Positions 1 to 6,145 of a stretch of 8,432 nt of DNA are shown in pieces. This DNA comes from JBCDBH01 sp039184055. GTDB taxonomy: Bacteria; Acidobacteriota; Thermoanaerobaculia; Multivoradales; J023. The stretch is taken from positions 1 through 8,432 of the forward strand of contig JBCDBH010000259.1 in the NCBI GenBank assembly GCA_039184055.1, in the 5' to 3' direction. Every line of letters begins with the position of its first letter. Within the stretch, counting starts at the first letter, position 1. Below the pieces are notes generated by a model that was not told where the DNA came from, searched no databases, and was given only the letters and a program-made list of their open reading frames with translations. Position numbers and translations under genes: made by a program.

Positions 1-1252
1 GTCGGCTGAACACACCATGACCATCAAAGTGGACGATGTCGTAGGGTCGTCCGGCCTGGTGAGCGCGGTGGAGCTCCTCGCCGAGCGCCTGAAAGGTCGG
101 TGGAGTCAGCATTTTGTAGTCGACGACACTGTCGCCGAGTGGTTCGAGGGCATCGACCAGGGCACGGGCGCTGACTCGATGGTCGAGATAGGTGGCACGT
201 TCATCTTCGGGACGGGGGCTGACGAGCAGCACCCGAATCGGCGCGTCGGTGATCAGAGGCTCGACAACAATTCGATTGGGCAGCCGACGTCTGACCTGTA
301 CCGGCCGAGCACCTTGGAGCAAATAGCCTCGGTCGTCGCGGATGAGCTCCCAGGGTAGCGACAGAAGTAGCGTTGCGCCTTCGAGAACCCGCTTCTTCTC
401 ATCCTCGCTGCTCCTGGCGACCGGATCACCATCGACCAGGATGGAAAACCGTCGTGTGGCGTCCGCTCGTCGCCACGCTTCGAAGGGCTCGCGAGCCGTA
501 TCCGAGAGCAGGGGTTCGGCAAGCTTGCGTCCCCAGGCTTCGAGCTCTGTTTCGACTTTGCGTGCCCGGTCTCGAAATACTCCGCTTGGCCAGCGGTGAT
601 AGCTCTCCAGGTACCAGTCGATTTCACCCTTCTCGATCGGACCGAGCGGCGCGGTAAACGAGAAGCGCTTGCTTTCTACTCTGCGCTCTGTCGATCCCTC
701 GGGCGGTACAAAGACGAGCTTTGCCGTTGCAGTGGCGCGGAAGTTCTCGTCGAGGCCAGGGTCTTCGAGTTCGAGGATGAGCTCGGCCACAGGCGGAGCC
801 TTGGGCTGTTTCCACTTCTCGATGTCGCGCGGCAACGCCTGGCCGAGTGCGCTGGCAAGCTCGGGCAGAACCTTGCGGACACGATGATCGCCTTCGGGGA
901 CCAGGATGGCGACTGGCTCCTCGTCACCGAACCACGGCCATAGGGCGGTGGGTTCGAGACCTGTGAGAAGCAGTGGAATGACTCGGTAGTCGTCGTCTCG
1001 CTGCTTGGCGAACTCGAGTGCATGCTGGATCTCGAGCCGCACCCAGTGCGAGTTGATGGTGGTCGTGCCGAGCACAGCCAGGACGTATTGAGCCCCTTCG
1101 ATCGCCTGAAGGATCTCCGGTTTCAGGGTTTCTCCAGCACGCAGACGTCGTGAGTCCACCCAGGTCGAGATGCCCAGAGACTCGAGTGCCTCACGTAGCT
1201 CGGAGACGATGGGATCGTCATGGGAGGCGTGGGAGATGAAAACCTGGGACAT
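1..1252 (-). CDS. TIR-CHAT fusion protein, 3' end beyond window
   Basis: The frame is open for 417 residues from an ATG at 1252 to the left edge, with no stop, so the C-terminus is missing. Residues 1-~100 form a TIR domain: strand A 'VFISHASHDD' (4-13), a BB-loop-like 'WVDSRRLRAGETL' (31-43), and 'SHWVRLE' (68-74), where Glu74 fits the catalytic Glu of NAD-cleaving TIRs. Residues ~150-330 are beta-rich and include 'LPWELI', as in CHAT proteins. From ~345 the CHAT core begins ('IRVLLVSPRP'), reaching 'VHFDGHG' (407-413) with His412 as candidate catalytic His; the partner Cys would lie outside the window. From what I recall of the family, such CHAT domains are often followed by an AAA-type ATPase and TPRs. 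Known TIRs of this kind degrade NAD+ and CHAT domains are caspase-like proteases, so a defence or cell-death effector is inferred. A weak RBS (GGGAAGA, 1258-1264) lies 5 nt upstream. It follows hicA by 29 nt. Codon use looks more mixed than in the right-hand genes. Confidence 0.88.
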   Translation of the reverse strand, partial: MSQVFISHASHDDPIVSELREALESLGISTWVDSRRLRAGETLKPEILQAIEGAQYVLAVLGTTTINSHWVRLEIQHALEFAKQRDDDYRVIPLLLTGLEPTALWPWFGDEEPVAILVPEGDHRVRKVLPELASALGQALPRDIEKWKQPKAPPVAELILELEDPGLDENFRATATAKLVFVPPEGSTERRVESKRFSFTAPLGPIEKGEIDWYLESYHRWPSGVFRDRARKVETELEAWGRKLAEPLLSDTAREPFEAWRRADATRRFSILVDGDPVARSSEDEKKRVLEGATLLLSLPWELIRDDRGYLLQGARPVQVRRRLPNRIVVEPLITDAPIRVLLVSPRPEDERATYLDHRVSARALVDALEPLGDSVVDYKMLTPPTFQALGEELHRAHQAGRPYDIVHFDGHGVFSR

Positions 1253-1281
1253 ATGATTCTTCCCATCGTTGCTGTGGTTGC

Positions 1282-1470
1282 TCAGTTTGGTGGCGGAACG
1301 TCTAACTGCTCACAGATTCGCTTTGCGGTGTAGTCGTTGATCTCACGATGTCGTGGAATGGCGGTCCGCAGGCCCTTGTCGGGATTCTTCCAGATGGAAT
1401 GGGAGCCGCCTTCACGGAGCAGCGTGCAGCCGTGATTCTTCAGATGTTTGAGCAGATCACGCCGCTTCAC
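1282..1470 (-). CDS. hicA: HicA-family mRNA interferase toxin
   Basis: A 62-aa protein with the whole HicA/YcfA fold: N-terminal 'RRDLLKHLKNHGC', then 'GGSHSIW' (21-27) with the family's catalytic histidine at His24, and 'IPRHREIN', matching the usual 'vP.H.gei' segment. HicA toxins are small double-stranded-RNA-binding-like RNases that cut mRNA independently of the ribosome and are neutralised by HicB. The start is a GTG at 1468-1470 lying inside the 3' end of hicB, with a 14-nt overlap (1457-1470), so translation is probably coupled to the antitoxin. Length is typical of the family and no key residue is missing, so the toxin looks intact. The TIR-CHAT gene begins 29 nt downstream on the same strand. 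Confidence 0.93.
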   Translation of the reverse strand: MKRRDLLKHLKNHGCTLLREGGSHSIWKNPDKGLRTAIPRHREINDYTAKRICEQLDVPPPN

Positions 1471-1750
1471 GGGGTGACTCGTCGGGTGAGGTGACGATCC
1501 GTGAGGTGGCTTTCAAGATGAGGTGGATCGGCTCTTCGAGGTCGGCGTCCGGGTCGGTGCGCTCGGGGTCCGGATGGGGTAGGGAATCGCCTTCGAGCCA
1601 ATAGGTTTCGGCCATGTCGACGAGGGCGCCGGCCAGGAGGTGACGGGCTTCGTCGAGGTCGCGGCCGCAGGTGAGGACGCCGGGGAAGTCGAGCACTTCG
1701 GCGTGGATGCCACCATCGGTCTCTTTGTACATGGCTTTGTAGGTGATCAT
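1457..1750 (-). CDS. hicB: HicB-family antitoxin
   Basis: A 97-aa protein starting at ATG 1750. The frame is open further upstream, but the added residues are Arg/Pro-rich and look non-coding, while an AGGAGG sits 8 nt before this ATG. The N-terminal half has the HicB partial RNase-H-like fold: 'YKAMYKETDGGIHAEVLDFP' (4-23), then 'GVLTCGRDLDEARHLLAGAL' (24-43), matching the usual 'DfPGv.t.G.t.eEA' pattern. The tail (residues ~55-97) is acidic and proline-rich with no obvious helix-turn-helix or ribbon-helix-helix domain, so DNA binding, if any, may lie in the HicA-HicB complex or be absent. The antitoxin-first order is the reverse of E. coli hicAB but is found in other bacteria. HicB would bind and block HicA. 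Confidence 0.9.
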   Translation of the reverse strand: MITYKAMYKETDGGIHAEVLDFPGVLTCGRDLDEARHLLAGALVDMAETYWLEGDSLPHPDPERTDPDADLEEPIHLILKATSRIVTSPDESPREAA

Positions 1751-1758
1751 GGCGCAAT

Positions 1759-1764
1759 CCTCCT
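1759..1764 (-). promoter_or_regulatory. Ribosome binding site of hicB
   Basis: A perfect AGGAGG on the minus strand, 8 nt before ATG 1750. It fixes the start of hicB and rules out the longer in-frame extension, which reads as Arg/Pro-rich non-native sequence. Confidence 0.85.
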
Positions 1765-1788
1765 GGCACGATGGTAACGCATGCCAAG

Positions 1789-1819
1789 CTATCGAAAGGG
1801 GCGCGCGGCCCCTATCGAT
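1789..1819. promoter_or_regulatory. Inverted repeat with CTATCGA boxes upstream of hicB
   Basis: On the plus strand ATCGA-A-AGGGGC (1791-1802) pairs with GCCCCT-A-TCGAT (1808-1819): 11 base pairs with one internal A-A mismatch and a 5-nt loop. The heptamer CTATCGA also occurs as a direct repeat at 1789-1795 and 1812-1818, 23 bp apart, about two helical turns. It lies 20 nt after the stop of the upstream hydrolase gene and about 40 nt before hicB. It could be an operator for autoregulation of the toxin-antitoxin genes, or a hairpin ending hydrolase transcription. No U-tract follows the stem in the minus direction, so it is not a standard intrinsic terminator. The role is inferred only. Confidence 0.5.
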
Positions 1820-1839
1820 GCTCTGTCCCTCACGCGTGG

Positions 1840-3243
1840 CTAGTCGACGTACCGACTCTCGATCCAGAAACCGATCGCGTCGAGCACGTCGGGGTCCATG
1901 GTTTCTTCGATGGTGGCGTATTCGGTGACGGCGCCGGTGGTGGCGGTTTGGAAGAGGTGGTTGGCTTTGGGGAAGGTGCGGAGGGTGACGTCGAGGTTGC
2001 CGGCTTCGAAGAGGGCTTTGCCGACTTCGGCGAGGCTTTGCCGGGCGTCGACTTGGAGGTCGCGACCACCCCACAGGGCGAGCACGGGAACGTCGACGTT
2101 ACGCAGGGCGGTGCGTGGGTCGTAGTCGGTGAAGAAGCGGAACCAGGGCGATAGGGTTTGGGCGACTGCGGCCTGGGCGGCGGCTTCGATCTCCTCCTCG
2201 GTCTCGAAGCCACCGGCGAATTCGATTTGTCGTCGCGCGAGCTCGAGCATGGCGGCTTCGAGCTTGGCTTCGTCTTTTTCTTCACGCATGAGGGTGAAGG
2301 CTTCGGCCTGCATCTCGAGGTTCTTGTCGATCATCGCCTGGGTCATGCCGCCGGCACGCGCGAGGAGCTCGAGTTGGAGCCTGAGGATGTCTTCGCCGGG
2401 CACGCCAGGGCCGGCGAGCATGACGACGAATTTGACCTGGTCGCTACGGCTGGCGGCCATGGGACCGATGATGCCGCCTTCGCTATGACCGATCAGACCG
2501 ATCCGTCGCTTGTCGATCTCGTCACGCTCGCGCAGAAACGCCACGGCGGCGAGAGCGTCGTCGGTGAAGTCTTCGGAGGTGGCGGTGGCGAAGTCACCGG
2601 TCGATTCCCCGAAGCCGCGATCGTCGTAACGCAAGACGGCGATGCCGCGCCGGGTCAGATGATCGGCGATGACCTTGAACGGCTTGTGGTCGAAGAGCGC
2701 CTCGTCGCGGTCTTGCGGACCCGAGCCGGTGATCATGGCGACGGCCGGATGCGGGCCTTCTTCGCGGGGCAGGGTCAAGGTGCCGGCGAGGGTGATGTCG
2801 CCGTGCGAGAAGGTGACCTCTTCTTCGTCGTACGGATAGGGCGGTTTGGGCTCTTGGGGGCGGTTGGGGGGTGCGATGGCGTCGCGTCCGAGCTCGAAGG
2901 GCAGAATCGCCGCACCCTGGGTGAAGGTGCCTTTCAGCATCTCGTCTTCGATCGCGCCACGAAAGGTCGGGGTGCCGGGTATGCCCTCGATTTCCATGGT
3001 GATCGTGTCGCCATCGAGCTCGACGGCGAGCGGCAGATCCTCGGCGCCCTGTTGCGGAATGTCGACGGTGCCGCTCCACGCGCCATCGTTCTCTTCCAGA
3101 TCGACCATGACCTGGAGACGGCCGTTGGGCAAAGCGATCTCGCCTTCCCAACGGCCGGCGATCTCGTCGGTGGAGCTGGCGTAGAGCGGGGTGATGAAGA
3201 GGTTGACGGCGAGTGCGAAAAGCAGAATGCGGGTCCGGTGCAT
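1840..3243 (-). CDS. Exported alpha/beta hydrolase (esterase/peptidase-like) with N-terminal beta domain
   Basis: A 467-aa protein from ATG 3243. A GTG 27 nt upstream is possible, but a GGAGGA RBS 6 nt before ATG 3243 and the signal peptide starting there decide the start. Residues 1-22 are a Sec signal peptide ('RILLFALAVNLFITPLYA'), cleaved near Ala22. Residues ~25-125 form a beta-rich domain beginning 'GRWEGEIALPNGRLQV', of a type seen in front of other secreted alpha/beta hydrolases. A proline-rich linker (125-137) follows. The hydrolase domain (~140-467) has an oxyanion-region 'GSGPQDRDE' (173-181), 'YDDRGFGES' (206-214), nucleophile elbow 'GHSEGG' (252-257) with Ser254, 'WGGRD' with Asp395, and 'ANHLF' with His429: a complete catalytic triad. 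A helical Glu/Ala-rich cap insertion lies at ~285-360. The substrate is unknown; ester or peptide hydrolysis in the periplasm or outside is likely. It follows the CYTH gene by 99 nt on the same strand and may have its own promoter. Confidence 0.92.
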   Translation of the reverse strand: MHRTRILLFALAVNLFITPLYASSTDEIAGRWEGEIALPNGRLQVMVDLEENDGAWSGTVDIPQQGAEDLPLAVELDGDTITMEIEGIPGTPTFRGAIEDEMLKGTFTQGAAILPFELGRDAIAPPNRPQEPKPPYPYDEEEVTFSHGDITLAGTLTLPREEGPHPAVAMITGSGPQDRDEALFDHKPFKVIADHLTRRGIAVLRYDDRGFGESTGDFATATSEDFTDDALAAVAFLRERDEIDKRRIGLIGHSEGGIIGPMAASRSDQVKFVVMLAGPGVPGEDILRLQLELLARAGGMTQAMIDKNLEMQAEAFTLMREEKDEAKLEAAMLELARRQIEFAGGFETEEEIEAAAQAAVAQTLSPWFRFFTDYDPRTALRNVDVPVLALWGGRDLQVDARQSLAEVGKALFEAGNLDVTLRTFPKANHLFQTATTGAVTEYATIEETMDPDVLDAIGFWIESRYVD

Positions 3244-3249
3244 GGTTCG

Positions 3250-3255
3250 TCCTCC
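3250..3255 (-). promoter_or_regulatory. Ribosome binding site of the exported hydrolase
   Basis: GGAGGA on the minus strand, 6 nt before ATG 3243. It supports that ATG over the GTG at 3270, whose extension would put extra residues, including two arginines, in front of the signal peptide. Confidence 0.75.
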
Positions 3256-3342
3256 GAGTCGTATGGCCACCGTACGCGCGAAGGCGCGGTTGCATTCAGG
3301 TCACGACTCGACCCGCTTCCCAGGACGCGTGATGCGATGCGC

Positions 3343-3825
3343 TTACCAGGCGGAGTAGGGCGTCTGCGCGAGGTTGGCGTTGAGATACCGCGGATCGTCG
3401 GTGACGTCTTCCCCTACCCACGACGGTAGCTCGACGGCTTCGTCGGCGCTCGTCAGCTCGACCTCGGCCACCACCAGCCCGACGTTCTCTCCCGCGAAGA
3501 CATCGATCTCCCAGGTATGACCGCCGTGCTCGACTAGATAGCGGGTCTTTTCGATCAACGGCCGATGGCACAGACGATCGAGCATCGCGCTCGCTTCGTC
3601 GGCGGGGATGACGTATTCGTATTCGTCGCGTACGCCGGCTTCGCCCGCTTCGACGGTCTGACCGCTCTTGATGGTCAGCGTGCCCTTACCGGCGCGCAGG
3701 CGCACGCGTACCGAATGGCTTTTTTCGGCGGCGAGATAGCCCTGGCGAAGCGCGTCGCCTTCTTGTGCGTTGGCGCGCCACGCGTCGTTGGCGACCAGGT
3801 ATTTGCGTTCGATTTCTTTGGCCAT
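3343..3825 (-). CDS. CYTH-domain triphosphate tunnel metalloenzyme
   Basis: A 160-aa protein with all the hallmarks of the CYTH/triphosphate tunnel family. These are the ExExK motif near the N-terminus (Glu4, Glu6, Lys8), the Arg pair 'VRVRL' (39-43), 'TIK' (51-53), 'EKTRY' (92-96), 'WEIDVF' (105-110) and 'VVAEVEL' (118-124). Charged residues alternating along strands line the tunnel that binds Mg2+/Mn2+ and triphosphate. The length matches the short stand-alone bacterial members. The characterised relatives I recall, NeuTTM and CthTTM, hydrolyse inorganic triphosphate or NTPs; the adenylate cyclase name often given to the family is less likely here. The ATG at 3825 lies 3 nt after the stop of the upstream gene, with no clear Shine-Dalgarno, so translation is probably by reinitiation. 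The C-terminus 'LAQTPYSAW' is also typical. The exact substrate cannot be read from the sequence. Confidence 0.93.
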   Translation of the reverse strand: MAKEIERKYLVANDAWRANAQEGDALRQGYLAAEKSHSVRVRLRAGKGTLTIKSGQTVEAGEAGVRDEYEYVIPADEASAMLDRLCHRPLIEKTRYLVEHGGHTWEIDVFAGENVGLVVAEVELTSADEAVELPSWVGEDVTDDPRYLNANLAQTPYSAW

Positions 3826-3828
3826 GGT

Positions 3829-4395
3829 TCAGACTCGCTGGAGGGCCGCGGGGTAGCCCTGGTTGGGTTGGTTTTGGATACCGAGACGGTGAGCGACGGC
3901 GAGCACGGTTTTCGCATCATCGGCCATGACGCCGAGCCCACGGAGCGGTCCGGTTTCGAGGTCGAGGCTGACGATCTCGATCGTCGCGCCGTCGAGCGCG
4001 AATCGATCCACCTGGCGCTGAGCCGAAAAGTGACGGATCGCCGGCTGGTCTTCGAGGGTGTCGATCAAGGCAGCCGCGTCGTAGCTTTCCTCGGCGAGCG
4101 CCGCGGTGGCGATACCGAGCGCCGGGTAGACGACCTCGGCGATCGTCGTCCCGGCCGCCGGGAGAGCATCGTCGAGCTTGCCACGCCAGGCGGCCACGCC
4201 GTCTTGTTCGTCGAGCATGATCTCGACCCGGAGGTGACCGCTCGACAGGTGGACGTGGCTACGGAAACTGGCCGTCGAGACCAGGAAATCGACATGGTCT
4301 TCGTGTGTTTCGGCGTCGGTACCGAGCCGGCGCGCGAAGGCCTCGACCCCCTCGGGGCGGGTCTGCCACACGCGATATTCCCATCGATTCTCCAT
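3829..4395 (-). CDS. Unrecognised 188-aa protein, possibly a diverged CYTH relative
   Basis: I do not recognise a named family. The protein is soluble, without signal peptide or membrane segment. It opens with 'NRWEYRVW' (3-10), which resembles the first strand of a CYTH domain but lacks a full ExExK. Alternating strand-like segments follow ('HLRVEIMLDEQDGVAAWRGK', 54-73), with a Leu/Ala-rich helix at ~83-112. The end 'NQPNQGYPAALQRV' (175-188) looks conserved in style. Its strand pattern, similar size and direct coupling to the true CYTH enzyme (stop 3 nt before that gene's start) suggest a CYTH-like paralogue or partner subunit; this is inference. The ATG at 4395 is preceded by AAGGAAGG about 6 nt upstream and lies 14 nt after the end of the oxidoreductase gene, so the three genes are very probably one operon. 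Confidence 0.85.
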   Translation of the reverse strand: MENRWEYRVWQTRPEGVEAFARRLGTDAETHEDHVDFLVSTASFRSHVHLSSGHLRVEIMLDEQDGVAAWRGKLDDALPAAGTTIAEVVYPALGIATAALAEESYDAAALIDTLEDQPAIRHFSAQRQVDRFALDGATIEIVSLDLETGPLRGLGVMADDAKTVLAVAHRLGIQNQPNQGYPAALQRV

Positions 4396-4400
4396 GTGCT

Positions 4401-4409
4401 TCCTTCCTT
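4401..4409 (-). promoter_or_regulatory. Ribosome binding site of the 188-aa gene
   Basis: A purine stretch (AAGGAAGGA on the minus strand) directly abuts the stop codon of the oxidoreductase gene and ends 5 nt before ATG 4395. This arrangement points to co-transcription of the two genes. Confidence 0.65.
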
Positions 4410-6062
4410 TCAGCCGGCGAGGTGTTCGTGAACCAATTTGATCGCGATCGAGCCTTCACCGACCGCCGATGCGACGCGTTTGATCGAGGCGCTGCGCACG
4501 TCACCCGCCGCGAAGACACCGGGTAGCGACGTCTCGAGCAGGAACGGCTCGCGATCAAGACTTTCCCACAGCCCGGCACGGGTCTCGGGAGGCAGGTTGC
4601 GACCGGTGAGAATAAAGCCGCGATCGTCGAGGGCCAGCGCGTCCTGGAGCCAAGCGGTGTGTGGCCGCGCGCCGATGAAGGTGAAGAGAGCCGGTGCTTC
4701 GATGGTGCGGCGCTCGCCGTCACGATTCTCGAGCTCGAGACCCTCGAGCCGGTCCTCGCCATACAACGCCTTGACCTGCGTTTCGAGCAAGACTTCGACA
4801 TTGGCGGTGTGCTCGATCCGGTCGACCAAATAGCGCGACATGCTTTTGCCGATGTCGTTGCTTCGCAACACCAAGAAGAGCCGTCGTGCGTGACCCGAGA
4901 GGAAAATCACCGCCTGACCGGCCGAGTTACCACCGCCGACCACCACCACGTCTTCCCCCTGACAGAGCGCCGCTTCCATCTGCGTCGCGCCATAGAACAC
5001 ACCGACGCCGTCGAAACGCTCACGGTTGGGGAGCGGCAGCTTGCGATACGCCGCTCCAGTCGCGATCACCACCGAGCGCGCGATGGCCTCATCACCCGAT
5101 TCGAGACCGACCGCATAGAGACCGTCGTCACGTCGCCGCAGGCTGGTGGCTTCGGACGGCACGGTGAGCCGGGCGCCGAATTTCTCCGCCTGGACCGACG
5201 CCCGACTGGCGAGCTCGGCGCCGCTCAAACCGGCCGGAAAGCCGAGGTAGTTCTCGATCCGGGACGACGTACCCGCCTGTCCACCGGTGGCCACGGCTTC
5301 CAGCGTCAGCGTGCACAAGCCCTCGGACGCGCCGTAGACCGATGCGGCGAGTCCACCCGGCCCGGCACCGACCACGATCACGTCGTATTCGACGTCGGTC
5401 ACCACTTCGGTGCTCAAACCGAGCGCTTGCGCCAGATCGTGATTGGTGGGATTGCGCAGCACGTCACCCATGTGGAGCACCACGGGTGTGTCCTCGGGGC
5501 TGACGTTCATCCGATCGAGAAAGGCGAGCGCGCTCGGATCGCGTTCGAGATCGATCCAAATATGGGGAAGCTGGTTGCGGGTCACCAGCTCCTTGATGCG
5601 GTGCGTGTCGTTCGAGAACCGCGAGCCGATGATCTTGAGACCCACCGAGCCCCTGGCGAGCAAGATCGCGCGCCGGGTGAGAAAAGCCGTGAGGATGCGT
5701 TCCGAGATTCCGGGCTGCTTGGCGACGATCTCGCGCAGCCGGTCGCCCGGTACACGCAGGACCTCGCCAGGCATACAGACCTTGATCGAGACCAGCGCCG
5801 AACGATCGCCGAGCATGTCGATATCGCCGGTGAACTCACCCGGTCCATGCATCGTCACCGTACGTCGTTCCTCGGTCGAACAATCGATGACTTCGGCGTC
5901 ACCCGACAAGATGACGAAGAAATCGAAACGCCGCTCACCGCGTTCGAATAGAAACTGGCCTTCGGTGGTCGGCTCCACCGTGCCATACGGTCTCAGACTG
6001 TCGATCTCGCTGTCGCTGAGAACGGGAAACGCTGCCTGCTCTTCCGCGCTTTGTGTGCTCAT
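4410..6062 (-). CDS. cNMP-binding / thioredoxin-like / FAD-NAD(P) oxidoreductase fusion without CxxC
   Basis: A 550-aa cytoplasmic protein starting at ATG 6062, with AAAGGA 7 nt upstream; the longer Arg-rich extension to 6152 is rejected. Residues ~12-135 are a cyclic-nucleotide-binding (CAP-effector-like) domain, with 'GPGEFTGDIDMLGDRSAL' (73-90) at the phosphate-binding cassette. Residues ~143-216 look like a thioredoxin/glutaredoxin-fold segment with no CxxC ('IIGSRFSNDTHRIKELV', 'DTPVV', 'LRNPTNHDLAQALGL'). From ~226 comes a thioredoxin-reductase-like module: FAD motif GAGPGG (232-237), 'GGQAGTSSRIENYLGFP', NAD(P) motif GGGNSAG (376-382), and C-terminal 'GVFAAGDVR' (515-523). Where thioredoxin reductases have CATC, this protein reads 'YGATQ' (357-361). 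Only four scattered Cys are present (61, 96, 250, 367), so it cannot use the usual dithiol mechanism. Related cNMP/TrxR-like fusions are known and mostly uncharacterised. Flavin-dependent electron transfer gated by a nucleotide is inferred. It is the first gene of the operon. Confidence 0.92.
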   Translation of the reverse strand: MSTQSAEEQAAFPVLSDSEIDSLRPYGTVEPTTEGQFLFERGERRFDFFVILSGDAEVIDCSTEERRTVTMHGPGEFTGDIDMLGDRSALVSIKVCMPGEVLRVPGDRLREIVAKQPGISERILTAFLTRRAILLARGSVGLKIIGSRFSNDTHRIKELVTRNQLPHIWIDLERDPSALAFLDRMNVSPEDTPVVLHMGDVLRNPTNHDLAQALGLSTEVVTDVEYDVIVVGAGPGGLAASVYGASEGLCTLTLEAVATGGQAGTSSRIENYLGFPAGLSGAELASRASVQAEKFGARLTVPSEATSLRRRDDGLYAVGLESGDEAIARSVVIATGAAYRKLPLPNRERFDGVGVFYGATQMEAALCQGEDVVVVGGGNSAGQAVIFLSGHARRLFLVLRSNDIGKSMSRYLVDRIEHTANVEVLLETQVKALYGEDRLEGLELENRDGERRTIEAPALFTFIGARPHTAWLQDALALDDRGFILTGRNLPPETRAGLWESLDREPFLLETSLPGVFAAGDVRSASIKRVASAVGEGSIAIKLVHEHLAG

Positions 6063-6069
6063 GATGTGG

Positions 6070-6075
6070 TCCTTT
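6070..6075 (-). promoter_or_regulatory. Ribosome binding site of the oxidoreductase gene
   Basis: AAAGGA on the minus strand, 7 nt before ATG 6062. It supports that ATG and excludes the longer in-frame reading from a GTG at 6152. A TATGAT (6091-6096, minus strand) about 30 nt before the ATG could be the -10 element, but no convincing -35 is seen at the right distance. Confidence 0.6.
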
Positions 6076-6145
6076 CGTGTCCGGCGCGGCATCATAACGC
6101 GCGCGAAGCGACGATCATTCCCGGCGACCACCGGGCGCCCTTGCC

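Noticed and set aside
17..943. Several plus-strand open frames of 70-115 codons
   Set aside because: All are antisense to the TIR-CHAT gene, whose minus-strand frame runs unbroken for 417 codons with recognisable domains.
1751..2074. N-terminal extension of hicB to 2074
   Set aside because: The extra residues are Arg/Pro/His-rich, overlap the hydrolase gene in another frame, and bypass a perfect AGGAGG placed before ATG 1750.
3275..3288. Short hairpin CGCGC-gaag-GCGCG between the CYTH and hydrolase genes
   Set aside because: There are only 5 base pairs and no U-tract; such repeats are common by chance at this GC content, so I do not call it a terminator.
2158..3429. 423-codon open frame on the plus strand
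   Set aside because: It lies opposite the exported hydrolase, whose signal peptide, catalytic triad and RBS are convincing. The plus-strand reading is Gly/Asp/Glu-rich with no recognisable motif, as expected for an antisense shadow in GC-rich coding DNA.
3565..4431. 288-codon open frame on the plus strand
   Set aside because: It is opposite the CYTH gene and its 188-aa neighbour; composition and lack of motifs indicate a shadow.
4659..5951. 430-codon open frame on the plus strand
   Set aside because: It is antisense to the oxidoreductase, which has clear FAD and NAD(P) motifs. The shadow is rich in Arg, His and Asp and shows no domain.
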